Shown: positions 7,664 to 19,789, counted from the stretch's first letter. The stretch is 64,000 nucleotides of DNA from JADJOY01 sp046331705 [NCBI: bacterium] (GCA_046331705.1 JAXLQJ010000010.1:62001-126000); one strand, 5' to 3'. Made by a program: numbers and translations. Notes: generated from the letters alone by a model not told the origin.

Positions 7664-9724
7664 TCACGCAAGGGGCATCTCGCGAGGCGCGCGTGCGAAC
7701 AGCCGTGTGGGCGCTCCCGCCGTAGCGGGAAAGCGCAACCGGAACACCGCGCCGCCACCGGCGTGATCGAGGACTTCCACGCGGCCGCCGTGACTCGTCA
7801 TCACGCGCTGCACCAGCGGCAGGCCGAGCCCGGTGCCCTCGCCGGGCGCCTTGGTCGTGAAGAAAGGCTCGAAGATGCGCGCGCGGATCCCCGCGGAAAC
7901 TCCGGGGCCGTCGTCCTCGACGTCGATCGTGAGGGTCTGGTCGCGCGCGTCGCGCCGCGCGACGATGCGGATCTGTCCTTCGCCGCGCATCGCCTGGGAG
8001 GCGTTGCGCAGCAAGTTGAGCAAGGCCTGCTCGATCTCGCGCGCGCTGCCTCGGATCGAGCCGAGCTCGGCCGCCAGATCCATCACGATCTCGGGCGTCT
8101 CCTTCGCGCGCGCCGCCCGGAACGCGCGCACGGCGCGTTCGATCACCATCACCGGCTCGACGTCCGTGTGGTCCTCGTGCGCGGGCCGCGCGTAGGTCAA
8201 GAGCTCGGCGACGATGCGGCTGGCGCGCTCCGCCTCGCTCACCAGGATGTCGAGGCGCTCGGGCGAGCCCGCCGGGTTGCGCTCGAGGGCGCGCGCGCAG
8301 AGCAGCACCGCGGTCAGCGGGTTGTTGAGCTCGTGGGCGACCGCCGAAACGAAGCTGCCCATCGCGGTCAGCTTCTCGGCTTGGTCGAGCCTGGCGCGGA
8401 TCTCGCGCTGATCCGTGAGGTCCTTCGCGATCTCGAGCAGCCGCGCGTCGCCGGAGCCGTCCGTGGAGATCGGCGAGATCGTCGACACCAGGAAGCGGCG
8501 CGTGCCGTCGCGGCGCACGCGGATGGTCTCGACGCCGGACCGCGGCGCTCCGCGACCGAGCTCGTCGAGGAAGGCCGCGGCGTCGTGCCCCGGCGCGAAG
8601 AACCGATCGACCCGCGAGCCGATCGCGGCGCTGCGCGGCACGCCCGAGATGCGCTCCGCGCCCCGGTTCCACGCCTCGATGGTGCCGTCGCGGCGATACA
8701 CGGCGATCCAGTCGTCGGCGCTCTCGAAGAGGCGGCGATGCTCCGCCTCCAGGCGCTGGAAGCGCTCCGCCGCGTGGTGCTCGCGCTGATAGAGGTGCGC
8801 GTTCGCCAGCGCGTGGGCAGCGCTGTTGGCCAGGAGCCGCGCTGCCGCGAGCTCGCCGGCATCGAGCGGCGGGTCGGCGGAGATCACCATCGTTCCCACG
8901 ATCTCGCCGCGACGCACCATCGCCACGCACGCGAGCGTCTCGCCCGGCGCGGTGGCGTCGTCGTCGCGCTCCGCGTTCTCGCAGGCGGTGGTGAGGATCT
9001 CGGCTGGGCGCAGGCCGGCGTTGGGCTGGTAGAGCGTCCGCAGCAGGCGCGCCCGGGGCACCAGCGTGGCGAGCTGCTCGGACACGGCGCGGACGATCTC
9101 GTCGACGTCGAGGTCGGGATCGAGCCGCTCGGTCACCGCGAGCACGGTCTCCAGCGCTCGTCGCTGGTGCTCGCTCGCCGTGAGCGCCTGGTGCTCGTCG
9201 CGGCTGCTCTGCGCGACCAGGCCGAAGAACGTGCCGGTGCCGAACAGGAGCGGCACGTGGATCCACAGCGCGGAGCTCCACGGCTCGTTCGCGTCGTGAC
9301 CGACCACCAGCGCCAAGGCATAGGCGACGCATGCGCCCGTGGTGACGACGGTGACGCGCTGGAAGGTGCCGCTCAAGCTCACGACCAGCAGCAGCACGAA
9401 GTACGAGAGAAAGAACTGGCCACGCGTGCCGTCGGTGAGCACGGCGGCGGACGTGATCACCAGCAGATCGCCGACGACCAGACCGGTTTGCAGCCGCGGA
9501 TCGCCGAAGCGCTCGGGCGGCTGGCGGGCGAGCCAGATCTGGCTGGCGAGAAAGAGCGCCGCGAGTGCGAGCGATGGGCCCGGGGCGGGGGCCTCCGCCG
9601 ACACCAGCGCCGCTGTCGTGACGAGCGCGAGCGCGAGCCTGAGCGACAGGATGGCCGCGCGGTTCTCGAGCCAGCCGCGGCCCAGGCTCGGCTGATGCAG
9701 GAAGTCGAAGGCGCGCTCGGACAC
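7664..9724 (-). CDS. Membrane sensor histidine kinase with GAF and PAS domains
   Basis: 686 residues. About six hydrophobic segments lie in residues ~20-190. A GAF domain (~215-355) is followed by a PAS domain (~370-480, DWIAVYRRDGTIEAWN and RRDGTRRFL). The HisKA H-box AHELNNPLTAVL is near 490. The HATPase domain has the N box (LLNLLRNASQA) and G boxes (VEDDGPGVS, GEGTGLGL). This is an NtrB-like architecture that autophosphorylates on the H-box histidine. No response regulator gene adjoins it, so it is an orphan; the signal is unknown. Confidence 0.85.
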   Translation of the reverse strand: MSERAFDFLHQPSLGRGWLENRAAILSLRLALALVTTAALVSAEAPAPGPSLALAALFLASQIWLARQPPERFGDPRLQTGLVVGDLLVITSAAVLTDGTRGQFFLSYFVLLLVVSLSGTFQRVTVVTTGACVAYALALVVGHDANEPWSSALWIHVPLLFGTGTFFGLVAQSSRDEHQALTASEHQRRALETVLAVTERLDPDLDVDEIVRAVSEQLATLVPRARLLRTLYQPNAGLRPAEILTTACENAERDDDATAPGETLACVAMVRRGEIVGTMVISADPPLDAGELAAARLLANSAAHALANAHLYQREHHAAERFQRLEAEHRRLFESADDWIAVYRRDGTIEAWNRGAERISGVPRSAAIGSRVDRFFAPGHDAAAFLDELGRGAPRSGVETIRVRRDGTRRFLVSTISPISTDGSGDARLLEIAKDLTDQREIRARLDQAEKLTAMGSFVSAVAHELNNPLTAVLLCARALERNPAGSPERLDILVSEAERASRIVAELLTYARPAHEDHTDVEPVMVIERAVRAFRAARAKETPEIVMDLAAELGSIRGSAREIEQALLNLLRNASQAMRGEGQIRIVARRDARDQTLTIDVEDDGPGVSAGIRARIFEPFFTTKAPGEGTGLGLPLVQRVMTSHGGRVEVLDHAGGGAVFRLRFPATAGAPTRLFARAPREMPLA

Positions 9725-9849
9725 GAAGCCTCGTTGGGAGGAGCGTCGCAGGGTCTCGCGGCGCCGCTAGTCTACCCGCGCATCCAGCGGCGGCCGAATG
9801 GAATCGGCTGGAGCGGCTCTTGGCCCGAGCCTGCGCGGCGCGCGAACGC

Positions 9850-10551
9850 TCAAGGCGCGCGTAGCCCGGGGGCTATACGCCGCACGACGTCGGCGAGGAC
9901 GCCGTGCGCGGTACGGGCCGCGCGCAGCATGGGCGGAATGTCCCCGATCAGCCCGGGACGCTCGAGCACCCGTCGAATCAGGCGTCGCAGGCGGACTTCG
10001 CCGCGATCGTCGACGGCGCCGGAGAGATCGGGAAGGCGATGCTCGACGGGATCGAGGACGACGCGCACGGACGCGCACGGAACGCCGTGCTCGTGGCAGA
10101 CCTGCGCCACGGCGAGGCCTTCCATCTCGACGGCGAGACAGCCGCGATCACCGAACGCGCGCTTCTCGTTGGGATCGGCGAGCACCCGCGGGCTGGTGAG
10201 AAAGGCCCCGAGTCGATGGGGGATGCCTGCTTTCGCCAGGCCGCAGGTCAGTCGCTCCGTGAGGGCGGCGGTCATCTCGACGGCGTCGCCGAGAGCGCCT
10301 CCGTGAAGCGCGTGATGGCGGGTGGGAACGACCACGTCTCCGATTGCGAGCGTCGGATCGAGGCCGCCGGCGAGGCCCGCCAAGAGCACGGCGTCGGGGC
10401 GCTCGCGGGTCAGCAGCGCACGGGTGGCGTCGGCGGCGCGAGCCGGTCCCATCGCGATCCGATGCAGCGACCAGCTCCCGCTCGCGGCGAGCGGAACCAC
10501 GCGCGCCAGCGCGCGGGCCTCGCCGCCCGTGGGCGCCAGGACCCAGATCAT
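9850..10551 (-). CDS. Nucleoside phosphorylase superfamily protein, HpnG-like
   Basis: 233 residues from the ATG at 10551, which begins with the first beta strand IWVLAPTGGEARAL. Phosphorylase/nucleosidase features: LLAGLAGGLDPTLAIGDVVVP (~57-77) and LAVEMEGLAVA near 140-150, the ribose-binding Met-Glu. Size and layout resemble HpnG, which removes adenine from adenosylhopane, but no other hopanoid gene lies nearby. Futalosine or MTA/SAH nucleosidase relatives remain possible. Confidence 0.6.
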   Translation of the reverse strand: MIWVLAPTGGEARALARVVPLAASGSWSLHRIAMGPARAADATRALLTRERPDAVLLAGLAGGLDPTLAIGDVVVPTRHHALHGGALGDAVEMTAALTERLTCGLAKAGIPHRLGAFLTSPRVLADPNEKRAFGDRGCLAVEMEGLAVAQVCHEHGVPCASVRVVLDPVEHRLPDLSGAVDDRGEVRLRRLIRRVLERPGLIGDIPPMLRAARTAHGVLADVVRRIAPGLRAP

Positions 10552-10697
10552 CGCCGCTCGCTCTTGCCCGTTCGCGACCCCCGCTGTGCGACGGGGCGTC
10601 GTCCCGGCGCGCACCGACGCACCGCCCCGACCGCGGCCGGGATCGCCGCGGGAATCGAAGCCCGCGCGGAAATCTGAATGACCTCGGCAACTTTCGC

Positions 10698-10726
10698 TTG
10701 ACAGCTGAAATGCATTCTCCTACGCT
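10698..10726 (+). promoter_or_regulatory. Sigma70-like promoter for the small exported protein
   Basis: TTGACA (10698-10703), 17-base spacer, TACGCT (10721-10726). The -35 is perfect and the -10 weak. Predicted transcription start is near 10733, leaving a ~65-base leader before the ATG at 10798. The site also lies in an AT-richer stretch between divergent genes. Confidence 0.5.
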
Positions 10727-10797
10727 CGGGTCGAATCGTGTCGTCGAGTGACGCGAGCGTTGCTCGGTCGATCTCGAACGATACTCGGAGGAATGCG

Positions 10798-11070
10798 ATG
10801 AAACGCCTCTTTGTCAGCGCAACGACTGTCGCTCTTCTCGTGGCCGCGCTCAGCGGAACGGCGCGTGCGAACGCCGAGTACTCGTCGGTCGTCGACGATC
10901 ATCCGGTTCGGATCGTAGCGTATCCGGTGAACATGGTCGGCACGCTGCTTCAGTGGGTGTTCTTCCGCCCCTACCACTACGTGATGTCGCTGCCGTACGT
11001 CTCGGACATCTCGGGCCACAAGATCAACGAGACGTTGATCACCGACAGCAAGTCCGGCGTCGCGCTCTGA
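10798..11070 (+). CDS. Small exported protein of unknown function
   Basis: 90 residues. The ATG at 10798 follows a good Shine-Dalgarno (CGGAGGAA). A classical signal peptide (KR, then a hydrophobic VALLVAALSG) ends at ARA-N near residue 24. The mature ~66 residues contain VRIVAYPVNMVGTLLQWVFFRPYHYV, which reads like a short membrane-associated segment, then a polar tail. No domain recognised. Monocistronic, with its own promoter and a strong terminator. Confidence 0.7.
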   Translation: MKRLFVSATTVALLVAALSGTARANAEYSSVVDDHPVRIVAYPVNMVGTLLQWVFFRPYHYVMSLPYVSDISGHKINETLITDSKSGVAL

Positions 11071-11134
11071 CGCGCGCGTCGCTCGACGCACCCGGGACCG
11101 GCGCACTCGAGCGCCGCCGTCCGCCCGCTAGGGC

Positions 11135-11164
11135 AAAGCCCAAGGCGCATTCGCCTTGGGCTTT
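11135..11164. terminator. Bidirectional hairpin terminator
   Basis: Perfect 13-bp stem AAAGCCCAAGGCG (11135-11147) with its complement (11152-11164), loop CATT, flanked by an A run on one side and a T run on the other. It serves the small exported protein on the plus strand and the helicase on the minus strand. Confidence 0.8.
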
Positions 11165-11243
11165 CGCGTCTCCAGCACCTGACCGCCCCGCGCGGGACGC
11201 CATTCGTGCAGCGCGCGTCCGACGCCGCAGGACGCGTCGCGAA

Positions 11244-13496
<2,253 letters not shown>

Positions 13497-13725
13497 CGAG
13501 GATGCTCCGAAAGTCGAAACGTGCCGTGGGCGAGCAGGCTGCCCCCGGACGAGTCGTCGTGAGTGGTTGCTCGGGGCGGCCGGGCGATCGCCGGCGGACG
13601 ATCGTGTGGCCGGCGCGTGTCGCGCCCGCTTCTACGCTGGGACGAATGGGTCGGCTCGGGTCGAGGACGGCATGCGCGGCCCCGCGCGCGGTGTCGGCTG
13701 GGCGCCGTCCGGGGCCGATTCTCCA

Positions 13726-15135
13726 TCAGCCCTCGCGTCGATTCTTGTTGCGAGGGGCGTGCGCCGAGGTCGCCCACCCGTCGATGTTCCGCTGTTTCCC
13801 GCGCGCCACCGCGAGGGCCTCGGCGGGCACGTCGCGGGTGATGGTGGACCCCGAGCCGATGTAAGCGCCGCGGCCCACCGTGACCGGCGCGACGAGCTGG
13901 GTATCCGAGCCCACGAACACGTCGTCCTCGATCACGGTCTGGTACTTGGCGACGCCGTCGTAATTGCAGGTGATGGTGCCGCAGCCGATGTTGACGTTGG
14001 AGCCGACCGAGGCGTCGCCGATGTAGGTCAGATGCGAGGCCTTCGAGCCGGCGCCGAACTTCGCCTTCTTGATCTCGACGAAGTTGCCGACCTTCACGTC
14101 GGCGCCGAGATCGCTGCCCGGTCGGAGGTGCGCCATCGGTCCGACGGCGGCGCCGGCGCCGATGCGGCTCTCCTCGATCACGCAATACGGCTTGATCGTC
14201 ACGCGCTCGTCGAGCACGGAATCGACCACGATGGCGCCGGTGCCGATCCTGCACCCCTCGCCGATCCGCGTGGCGCCGCGGATCTCGGCGCCGGGATCGA
14301 GGACGCTGTCCGCGCCCACGCTCACCCCGACGTCCACCCAGGTGGTCTCGGGATCGCGAACCGTGACCCCGTCGCGCATCAATCCCGCGAGGACGCGGCG
14401 ATTGAGGATGGCGCCGGCGCGCGCGAGCTTCGCACGATCGTCCACGCCGTGGACCTCGTCCGGATCGGCGACCACGCTGTGCACGGCGACGAGGCCGCGC
14501 TCGTGCGCGATCGCCACCAGGTCGGTCAAGTAGTACTCGCCCTGTGCGTTGCGATTGCTCAGCGTGGGCAGCGTCGCGCGCAGAAAGGCGGCGTCGGCGG
14601 CGTAGATTCCCGCGTTCGCCAGCCCGATCGCGCGCTCGGCGGCGGTTGCATCCTTGGCCTCGACGATTCGTTCGGCGACGCCGCCGGGGCCGATGACCAC
14701 TCGCCCGTACGTCCCCGCGTCTCCCAGCTCCATCGCGAGCAGCGTGAGCGCGGCGTGTGCCTTCTCGTGGCGCGCCACCAGCGCCTGCACGGTCTCGTCC
14801 GTGAGCAGCGGTACGTCGCCCGAGAGGATCAACACCGTGCCGTCGAATCCCGCGAGCGCGGGCAGCGCCGTCAGCACTGCGTGACCCGTACCCTGGGGCG
14901 CGCCCTGATCCACCGTGGAGACGTCGGCCAGCGCGAACCCGGCGATCGCGGTGCGCACCAGCTCGCCGCAATGGCCGGTCACGACCACCACGGGGCGGGC
15001 GCCCAGCCGAAGCGCGAGCTCGATCGGGTAGCGGACCATCGGCCGTCCGCCGACCTCGTGCAGGACCTTGGGCTTGCGGGAGCGCATCCGCTTGCCCTCT
15101 CCCGCGGCCATGACGATGGCCGAGAGTGCACCCAT
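13726..15135 (-). CDS. glmU: Bifunctional GlmU, UDP-GlcNAc pyrophosphorylase and GlcN-1-P acetyltransferase
   Basis: 469 residues from the ATG at 15135, preceded by GGAGG seven bases upstream; the adjacent in-frame GTG at 15138 would be too close to that site. The N-terminal nucleotidyltransferase has MAAGEGKRMRSRKPKVLHE near 10-28 and QGTGHAV near 83. The C-terminal half is a left-handed beta helix of hexapeptide repeats, with the acetyltransferase residues in the NVNIGCGTITCNYDG region (~380). It makes UDP-GlcNAc for peptidoglycan and LPS in the cytoplasm. glmS does not follow it here. Confidence 0.95.
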   Translation of the reverse strand: MGALSAIVMAAGEGKRMRSRKPKVLHEVGGRPMVRYPIELALRLGARPVVVVTGHCGELVRTAIAGFALADVSTVDQGAPQGTGHAVLTALPALAGFDGTVLILSGDVPLLTDETVQALVARHEKAHAALTLLAMELGDAGTYGRVVIGPGGVAERIVEAKDATAAERAIGLANAGIYAADAAFLRATLPTLSNRNAQGEYYLTDLVAIAHERGLVAVHSVVADPDEVHGVDDRAKLARAGAILNRRVLAGLMRDGVTVRDPETTWVDVGVSVGADSVLDPGAEIRGATRIGEGCRIGTGAIVVDSVLDERVTIKPYCVIEESRIGAGAAVGPMAHLRPGSDLGADVKVGNFVEIKKAKFGAGSKASHLTYIGDASVGSNVNIGCGTITCNYDGVAKYQTVIEDDVFVGSDTQLVAPVTVGRGAYIGSGSTITRDVPAEALAVARGKQRNIDGWATSAHAPRNKNRREG

Positions 15136-15401
15136 CACCGTTCCTCCATTGGGGGATCACCACGCGGCTCGCGCGGGGTGATCCCGAGAGGTTGGCACAA
15201 TCACGAAGGGGTGTCTCTCGGCTGAGCCGCTGCGGGATTCCCTCTCGGTGCTGGGACGACGGTGAGCGCGTCGCCCGCGTCGCGGCCCTGGAAACGCTGC
15301 GCTTTTCCACGCGTTCACCGGGGCGTGCGCGGCACGGCGGTTGCCCTGCGTGGGATGGCCGGGACATCGACCCTCCCGGTCATCGCGCCGACGAGGGACC
15401 C

Positions 15402-15722
15402 ATGGAAAAGACGCTTCACCCCGAGCTTCGACGGCACGCTCGCCACGGTCACGGAGTGTGTCGATCGTGCTTCGATCTCTACGCCCACGGGCGTCGCGGG
15501 CGTTCCGAGCGCTGCCACGCATGCGCTTCCGGCTCGCGCCGCTCCGACGGCGAGCGAACGGCGATCCGGACCTTCTGGATCCAGAACCCCACGCGGAGTC
15601 ACCTCGTGGCGTTCGCGGTGTGGGGGAACGAGCGCGATCTCGAGCGCGCGCGCCGCAATCTCGACCGCTTCTGGCGCCGCGCGCATCGGTGGTCCGCGCA
15701 CACGTCCGGCACTGCGCGCTGA
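15402..15722 (+). CDS. Small protein with two CxxC pairs, unknown function
   Basis: 106 residues, unrecognised. The frame has strong GC3 bias, especially across 15600-15700, which supports real coding. CRSC (residues ~20-23) and CHAC (~39-42) are spaced like a zinc ribbon. The C-terminal half (FWIQNPTRSHLVAFAVWGNERDLERARRN region) is amphipathic. There is no clear Shine-Dalgarno beyond GAGGGA before the ATG. It lies between glmU (divergent) and a GT4 gene, 78 bases upstream of the latter. Confidence 0.5.
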   Translation: MEKTLHPELRRHARHGHGVCRSCFDLYAHGRRGRSERCHACASGSRRSDGERTAIRTFWIQNPTRSHLVAFAVWGNERDLERARRNLDRFWRRAHRWSAHTSGTAR

Positions 15723-15800
15723 GCCGGCGGCACCTCGAGCCGCGGCGCTCGCGGTCGCCGCCCTTGAGGCGCCGCGCGCGGCGGCGCATGGTATCGGCCC

Positions 15801-16964
15801 ATGCAAGGCCGCCCGCCGCGCATCCTCACGATCTACTTCCGCCATCAGCGCGGCGGTTTGCTGAAGCGCTTCTACACCCTGGTCGAAGCGCTCGCCGCGC
15901 GCGGATTCGAGGTCCACGTGGTGTCGGCGGCACCCCTCGCGCTCGCGCCGCGCGCCAGCGTGATCGCGCACCGCGTGTGGTGGCCCGGCGTCGATCCCGG
16001 CGGGCTCGCGTTCTGGCTCTGGTTCACGCTCGCGGCGCCCTGGACGCTGCTGCGGGTGGCGCTCGCCGTTCGGCCGCGGGCGTTGCTGGTCTTCGATCCC
16101 TATTACGCGGTGCTCGGAATCGTGGCATCGGCGTGCGCGCGGATGCCGATCGTGTCGTTCGTGCGCGCGACCCCGTGGCGCGCGCGGATGCGGATCGCGG
16201 CCGAGGGGGTTGCCTGGCGGCTCGCGACGGCCCTCGACGTCGTCGGTCTCCGGGCGAGCGCGCACGTCGTGACCATCACGCGCGCGATGATCGCGGAACT
16301 GGCGGAGCGCGTGCCCGGCATCGAGCCGCGCTGCGCGGTGCTGCCGAACTCCCTGGTGGCGCCGCCGGAGGGGTTACCGAGCCGCGCCGTGGCCCGCGCG
16401 CGCTTGTGTCGCGAGACCCGCTGGCCCGAGGACGCACTGATCGTCGCCGCCGCTGGAGTGCTGAGCGAGCGCAAGAACGTCGCGCTGGCGCTGGAAGCCC
16501 TCGCGCTCGTCCCGGAGCCGCGCGTCACGTTGCTCGTCGTGGGAGACGGGCCGACGCGGCAGGCCTTGGAGGACCGTGTCAGCGTCCTCGGTCTGAGGTC
16601 GCGCGTCCATTTCGCGGGATGGATCGAGGAGCCGCTGCCGCTCGTGCTGGGCGCCGATCTCTTCGTCCTGCCATCGGTTCACGAGGGCGCCTCCAACGCG
16701 CTCCTCGAAGCCTGGGGCGCGGGGCTGCCGGTGCTTGCGGCGCGGACTCCCGAAAGCGTGGAGATCGTCGGGGACGACTCGCTGCTCTTCGACGGCCGCG
16801 AGCCCGGCGATCTCGCCGCGCGGCTCACCTCCCTGGCCCGCGACCCGGACGCGCTCGCGCGTCTCGCCCGTGCGTCGGCCGAGCGCGGACGGCCGCTCGC
16901 TTTCGATTGGGGCGATCGCGCCGTGGCCCTCCTCGAGCGGCTGCTCGGGAGCGGCCCGAAGTAG
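15801..16964 (+). CDS. Family 4 glycosyltransferase
   Basis: 387 residues. GT-B enzyme whose C-terminal donor domain has VLSERKNVALALEAL (~220), VVGDGPTRQALE (~248) and the EX7E motif in SVHEGASNALLEAWGAG (~295-311). The N-terminal half has one hydrophobic stretch (~70-95) that may dip into the membrane. The gene stands apart from the 4-6 kb glycosyltransferase cluster and no sugar-nucleotide genes flank it except divergent glmU. Donor and acceptor unknown. Confidence 0.8.
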   Translation: MQGRPPRILTIYFRHQRGGLLKRFYTLVEALAARGFEVHVVSAAPLALAPRASVIAHRVWWPGVDPGGLAFWLWFTLAAPWTLLRVALAVRPRALLVFDPYYAVLGIVASACARMPIVSFVRATPWRARMRIAAEGVAWRLATALDVVGLRASAHVVTITRAMIAELAERVPGIEPRCAVLPNSLVAPPEGLPSRAVARARLCRETRWPEDALIVAAAGVLSERKNVALALEALALVPEPRVTLLVVGDGPTRQALEDRVSVLGLRSRVHFAGWIEEPLPLVLGADLFVLPSVHEGASNALLEAWGAGLPVLAARTPESVEIVGDDSLLFDGREPGDLAARLTSLARDPDALARLARASAERGRPLAFDWGDRAVALLERLLGSGPK

Positions 16965-17053
16965 CAGCGGCCGTGGCGGCCGTGTCGACGGGCGGTTATT
17001 CTCCGGCGCTCACGCGGCGCCCGCCTGGGCGCACTTCCTGGAGAGAAAAAAGC

Positions 17054-17326
17054 ATGTCCGACGCGCATCCATCCCGCTTCACCGGCGGTTCCCTGACCGA
17101 TCACATCCGCGAACGAATCGAGACCGGCATCCCCGGCGCCAAGGCCAAAGTCGAGGGCGGCGGTGGCCACTTCACGATCGAGGTCGAGTCCGCGGAGTTC
17201 AAGGGCAAGAGCACCCTCGAGAAGCAGCGTCTGGTGTACGGCACGATCACGGACTTGATGGCGGGCGGCGACGCGCCCATCCATGCCGTCGATACGATGA
17301 TCACCCGCGTCCCCGCGGGCGCCTGA
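17054..17326 (+). CDS. BolA family protein
   Basis: 90 residues. The family core is present: [20 protein letters not shown], then [20 protein letters not shown], and the histidine region [10 protein letters not shown] purine-rich ribosome site (GGAGAG) precedes the ATG. BolA proteins bind CGFS glutaredoxins through a shared [2Fe-2S] cluster, and the next gene downstream is such a glutaredoxin, which strongly supports a working pair in iron-sulfur trafficking. It resembles the short IbaG/BolA2 subgroup. Confidence 0.85.
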   Translation: MSDAHPSRFTGGSLTDHIRERIETGIPGAKAKVEGGGGHFTIEVESAEFKGKSTLEKQRLVYGTITDLMAGGDAPIHAVDTMITRVPAGA

Positions 17327-17354
17327 CCGAAAGCCCAGCGAATCCCGTTCGGAT

Positions 17355-17382
17355 TTGACCGCCCCCCGGGCCACGGTTAGCG
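17355..17382 (+). promoter_or_regulatory. Possible promoter upstream of the glutaredoxin gene
   Basis: TTGACC (17355-17360), 16-base spacer, TTAGCG (17377-17382) in the 106-base gap between bolA and grx. The -10 is poor. If real, grx could be expressed independently of bolA. Confidence 0.3.
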
Positions 17383-17432
17383 TGGCGGGCGCAATCACTC
17401 ATCGAACAGCACCCAGAAGAGGAAAGAGCACC

Positions 17433-17897
17433 ATGGGTCTCTTGGACAAGTTTCTCGGCAAGAAGGACGCGCCTGCTCCGGCCTACACCCCACCCGCGCC
17501 ACCCTCGGCGCCTGCGCCCAGCGCGCCAGCGCCCGCTCGCGCCGCGACGCCGGCACCTTCGGCAGGTGCCAAGGAAGTCCACGATCGGATCGACAACCTG
17601 GTGAAGGGCAACAAGGTCGTGCTCTTCATGAAGGGCTCGAAGCTCTTCCCGCAGTGCGGCTTCTCGGCGGCGACCGTCGAGATCCTCAATCAGTACGGCG
17701 TGCCGTTCGTCGACGTGGACGTGCTCTCGGATCCCGGCATCCGTCAGGGCATCAAGGAGTTCTCGCAGTGGCCGACGATCCCGCAGCTCTTCATCGACGG
17801 CAAGTTCGTCGGCGGTTGTGACATCGCCCGCGAGATGCACGCCAACGGCGAGCTCGCGGCGTTGCTCAAGGGCGGTGGCGAGAGCGCCCAGAACTGA
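17433..17897 (+). CDS. Monothiol CGFS glutaredoxin with Pro/Ala-rich N-terminal extension
   Basis: 154 residues. Residues ~1-47 form a short start ([14 protein letters not shown]) and a Pro-Ala linker, unusual beside the ~105-residue Grx4. The glutaredoxin domain follows: [17 protein letters not shown] with the single active Cys, WPTIPQLFI (cis-Pro glutathione-binding loop), and [10 protein letters not shown]. Such proteins assemble with BolA on a [2Fe-2S] cluster and deliver iron-sulfur clusters. ATG chosen for the AGAGGAAAG site upstream. The N-terminal extension may tether the protein to a partner. Confidence 0.88.
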   Translation: MGLLDKFLGKKDAPAPAYTPPAPPSAPAPSAPAPARAATPAPSAGAKEVHDRIDNLVKGNKVVLFMKGSKLFPQCGFSAATVEILNQYGVPFVDVDVLSDPGIRQGIKEFSQWPTIPQLFIDGKFVGGCDIAREMHANGELAALLKGGGESAQN

Positions 17898-17919
17898 GCG
17901 CGCGAGTCGCGGGAGCGAC

Positions 17920-17947
17920 GACGGGGTCTGGCGAACGCCAGACCCCG
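17920..17947. terminator. Bidirectional hairpin terminator between grx and pckG
   Basis: Perfect stem of 13 bp counting the outer A-T pair: ACGGGGTCTGGCG and complement, with an AA loop, followed by TTTCGTTT. It separates two convergent genes. Confidence 0.75.
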
Positions 17948-18037
17948 TTTCGTTTCATCGGAACTGCTTCAAAGCCCCGACGCGACACGGCCGGGACGGG
18001 GGACTCGGGCTCGTTTCGGCCCCCCGTGTCGGTCGAC

Positions 18038-19789
18038 TCACCCCAGCCGCTTCTTGAGCGCGTCGAGCTGCTTGGGAAGCTCCTCGGGCAGCTTCCGGCC
18101 GAACTCCTGGTGGAACTCGCCCACCTGCTGGGCCTCGTCGCGCCACACCTCGCGGTCCACCGAAAGCAGACCCTCGACGGTCTTCTGATCGATCGGAAGC
18201 TCGTTGGTGTCGAGGTCGGCCACGTTCGGCAGGTAGCCGATCGGGCTCTCCTGGGCCTTGGTGCCGCCATTCTTGCTACGCTCGACGATCCAGCGCAGCA
18301 CACGAACGTTGTCGCCGTATCCCGGCCAGATGAAGCGGCCGTTCGCGTCGGTGCGGAACCAGTTGACGTGGAAGACCTTGGGCGGATTGGGCACGTGCTC
18401 GCCCATCTTGAGCCAGTGCGCCCAGTAGTCGCCCATGTTGTAGCCGCAGAAGGGCAGCATCGCCATGGGATCGCGGCGCACCACGCCGACCGCGCCGGTT
18501 TGCGCCGCGGTGGTCTCGGAGGCCATCGCGGAGCCGACGAAGACGCCGTGCTTCCAATCGAACGACTCGTAGACGAGCGGTGCGGTGCGCGCGCGGCGCC
18601 CGCCGAACAGGATGGCGCTGATGGGCACGCCTTGCGGATCGTCGAACTTGGGATGCACCGACGGGCATTGCCGCGCTGGGGTGGTGTAGCGGCTGTTGGG
18701 ATGGGCCGCCTTGTCCTTGCTCTCCGGCGTCCAGTGGCGACCTTGCCAATCGGTGGCGGTGGCCGGCGGATCGCCTCCCATGCCTTCCCACCACGGGCAG
18801 CCATCGTCGGTCAGGGCGACGTTGGTGAAGATCGAGTTCCGGTTGAAGGTCAGCATGGCGTTGGGGTTGGTCTTCGTGCTGGTGCCGGGGGCCACGCCGA
18901 AGAACCCTGCTTCCGGGTTGATCGCCCACAGCCGGCCGTCGGGGCCCTTGCGCATCCACGCGATGTCGTCGCCGACGGTCCACACCTTCCAGCCGAGCTT
19001 CTTCTGTGACTCGGGCGGAACCAGCATCGCCAGGTTGGTCTTGCCGCAGGCGCTGGGGAACGCGGCGGCCACGTAGGACGTCTCTCCTTCGGGCGACTCG
19101 AGCCCGAGCAGCAGCATGTGCTCCGCCATCCACATCTCGTCCCGTCCCTGGACGGACGCGATGCGCAGCGCGAAGCACTTCTTCCCGAGCAGCGCGTTGC
19201 CGCCGTACCCCGATCCGATCGACCAGATCTCGCGCGTCTCCGGGAAATGACAGATGAAACGGCGATCGGGCGAGAGATCGCCCAGGCTGTGGAGGCCGCG
19301 GCAGAAGTCGTCCGAGCCGCCCAGCTGGTCGAGCGCCGCCTTCCCCATGCGGGTCATGATCCGCATGTTGACGACCACGTACGGGCTGTCGGTGATCTCG
19401 ATGCCGATCTTGGAGAGCGGCGAGCCCAGCGGCCCCATGCAGTACGGCACCACGTACATGGTGCGGCCCTTCATGCAGCCGGCGTAGAGCGCCGAGAGTT
19501 GCGCCTTGGCGTCCTGGGGGGCCATCCAGTTGTTGGTGGGGCCGGCGTCCTCGGGCTTGTGCGAGCAGATGAACGTGAGGTGCTCGGTGCGGGCGACGTC
19601 GTTGGGGTTGGAGCGGTGCAGGAAGCTGTTCGGGTACTTCTTCTCGTTGAGGGGGGTGAGCGTCCCGCTGCCGACCATCTCGCGGATCAGGCGCTCGTTT
19701 TCCTGATCCGAACCGTCGCACCAAACCACTTGGTCGGGTTTGGTGAGCGCGGCACAGCTATCGACCCATGCCTGCAACGTCGCGTTCAT
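18038..19789 (-). CDS. pckG: Phosphoenolpyruvate carboxykinase, GTP-dependent
   Basis: 583 residues, within the normal range for the GTP family. Characteristic sequences: the GTP-PEPCK P-loop with its reactive cysteine, [12 protein letters not shown] (~268-279); GDDIAWM (~300, metal ligands); and the substrate loop [13 protein letters not shown]. It interconverts oxaloacetate and PEP in gluconeogenesis in the cytoplasm. A long 302-base spacer separates its start from the divergent channel gene. Confidence 0.95.
   Translation of the reverse strand: MNATLQAWVDSCAALTKPDQVVWCDGSDQENERLIREMVGSGTLTPLNEKKYPNSFLHRSNPNDVARTEHLTFICSHKPEDAGPTNNWMAPQDAKAQLSALYAGCMKGRTMYVVPYCMGPLGSPLSKIGIEITDSPYVVVNMRIMTRMGKAALDQLGGSDDFCRGLHSLGDLSPDRRFICHFPETREIWSIGSGYGGNALLGKKCFALRIASVQGRDEMWMAEHMLLLGLESPEGETSYVAAAFPSACGKTNLAMLVPPESQKKLGWKVWTVGDDIAWMRKGPDGRLWAINPEAGFFGVAPGTSTKTNPNAMLTFNRNSIFTNVALTDDGCPWWEGMGGDPPATATDWQGRHWTPESKDKAAHPNSRYTTPARQCPSVHPKFDDPQGVPISAILFGGRRARTAPLVYESFDWKHGVFVGSAMASETTAAQTGAVGVVRRDPMAMLPFCGYNMGDYWAHWLKMGEHVPNPPKVFHVNWFRTDANGRFIWPGYGDNVRVLRWIVERSKNGGTKAQESPIGYLPNVADLDTNELPIDQKTVEGLLSVDREVWRDEAQQVGEFHQEFGRKLPEELPKQLDALKKRLG

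Noticed and set aside
7535-10306. 923-residue plus-strand open frame
   Set aside because: Antisense to the histidine kinase and phosphorylase, which carry full motif sets; composition is non-protein-like.
9850-10551. Hopanoid biosynthesis cluster
   Set aside because: Only an HpnG-like protein is present; no squalene/hopene or other hpn genes in the window.
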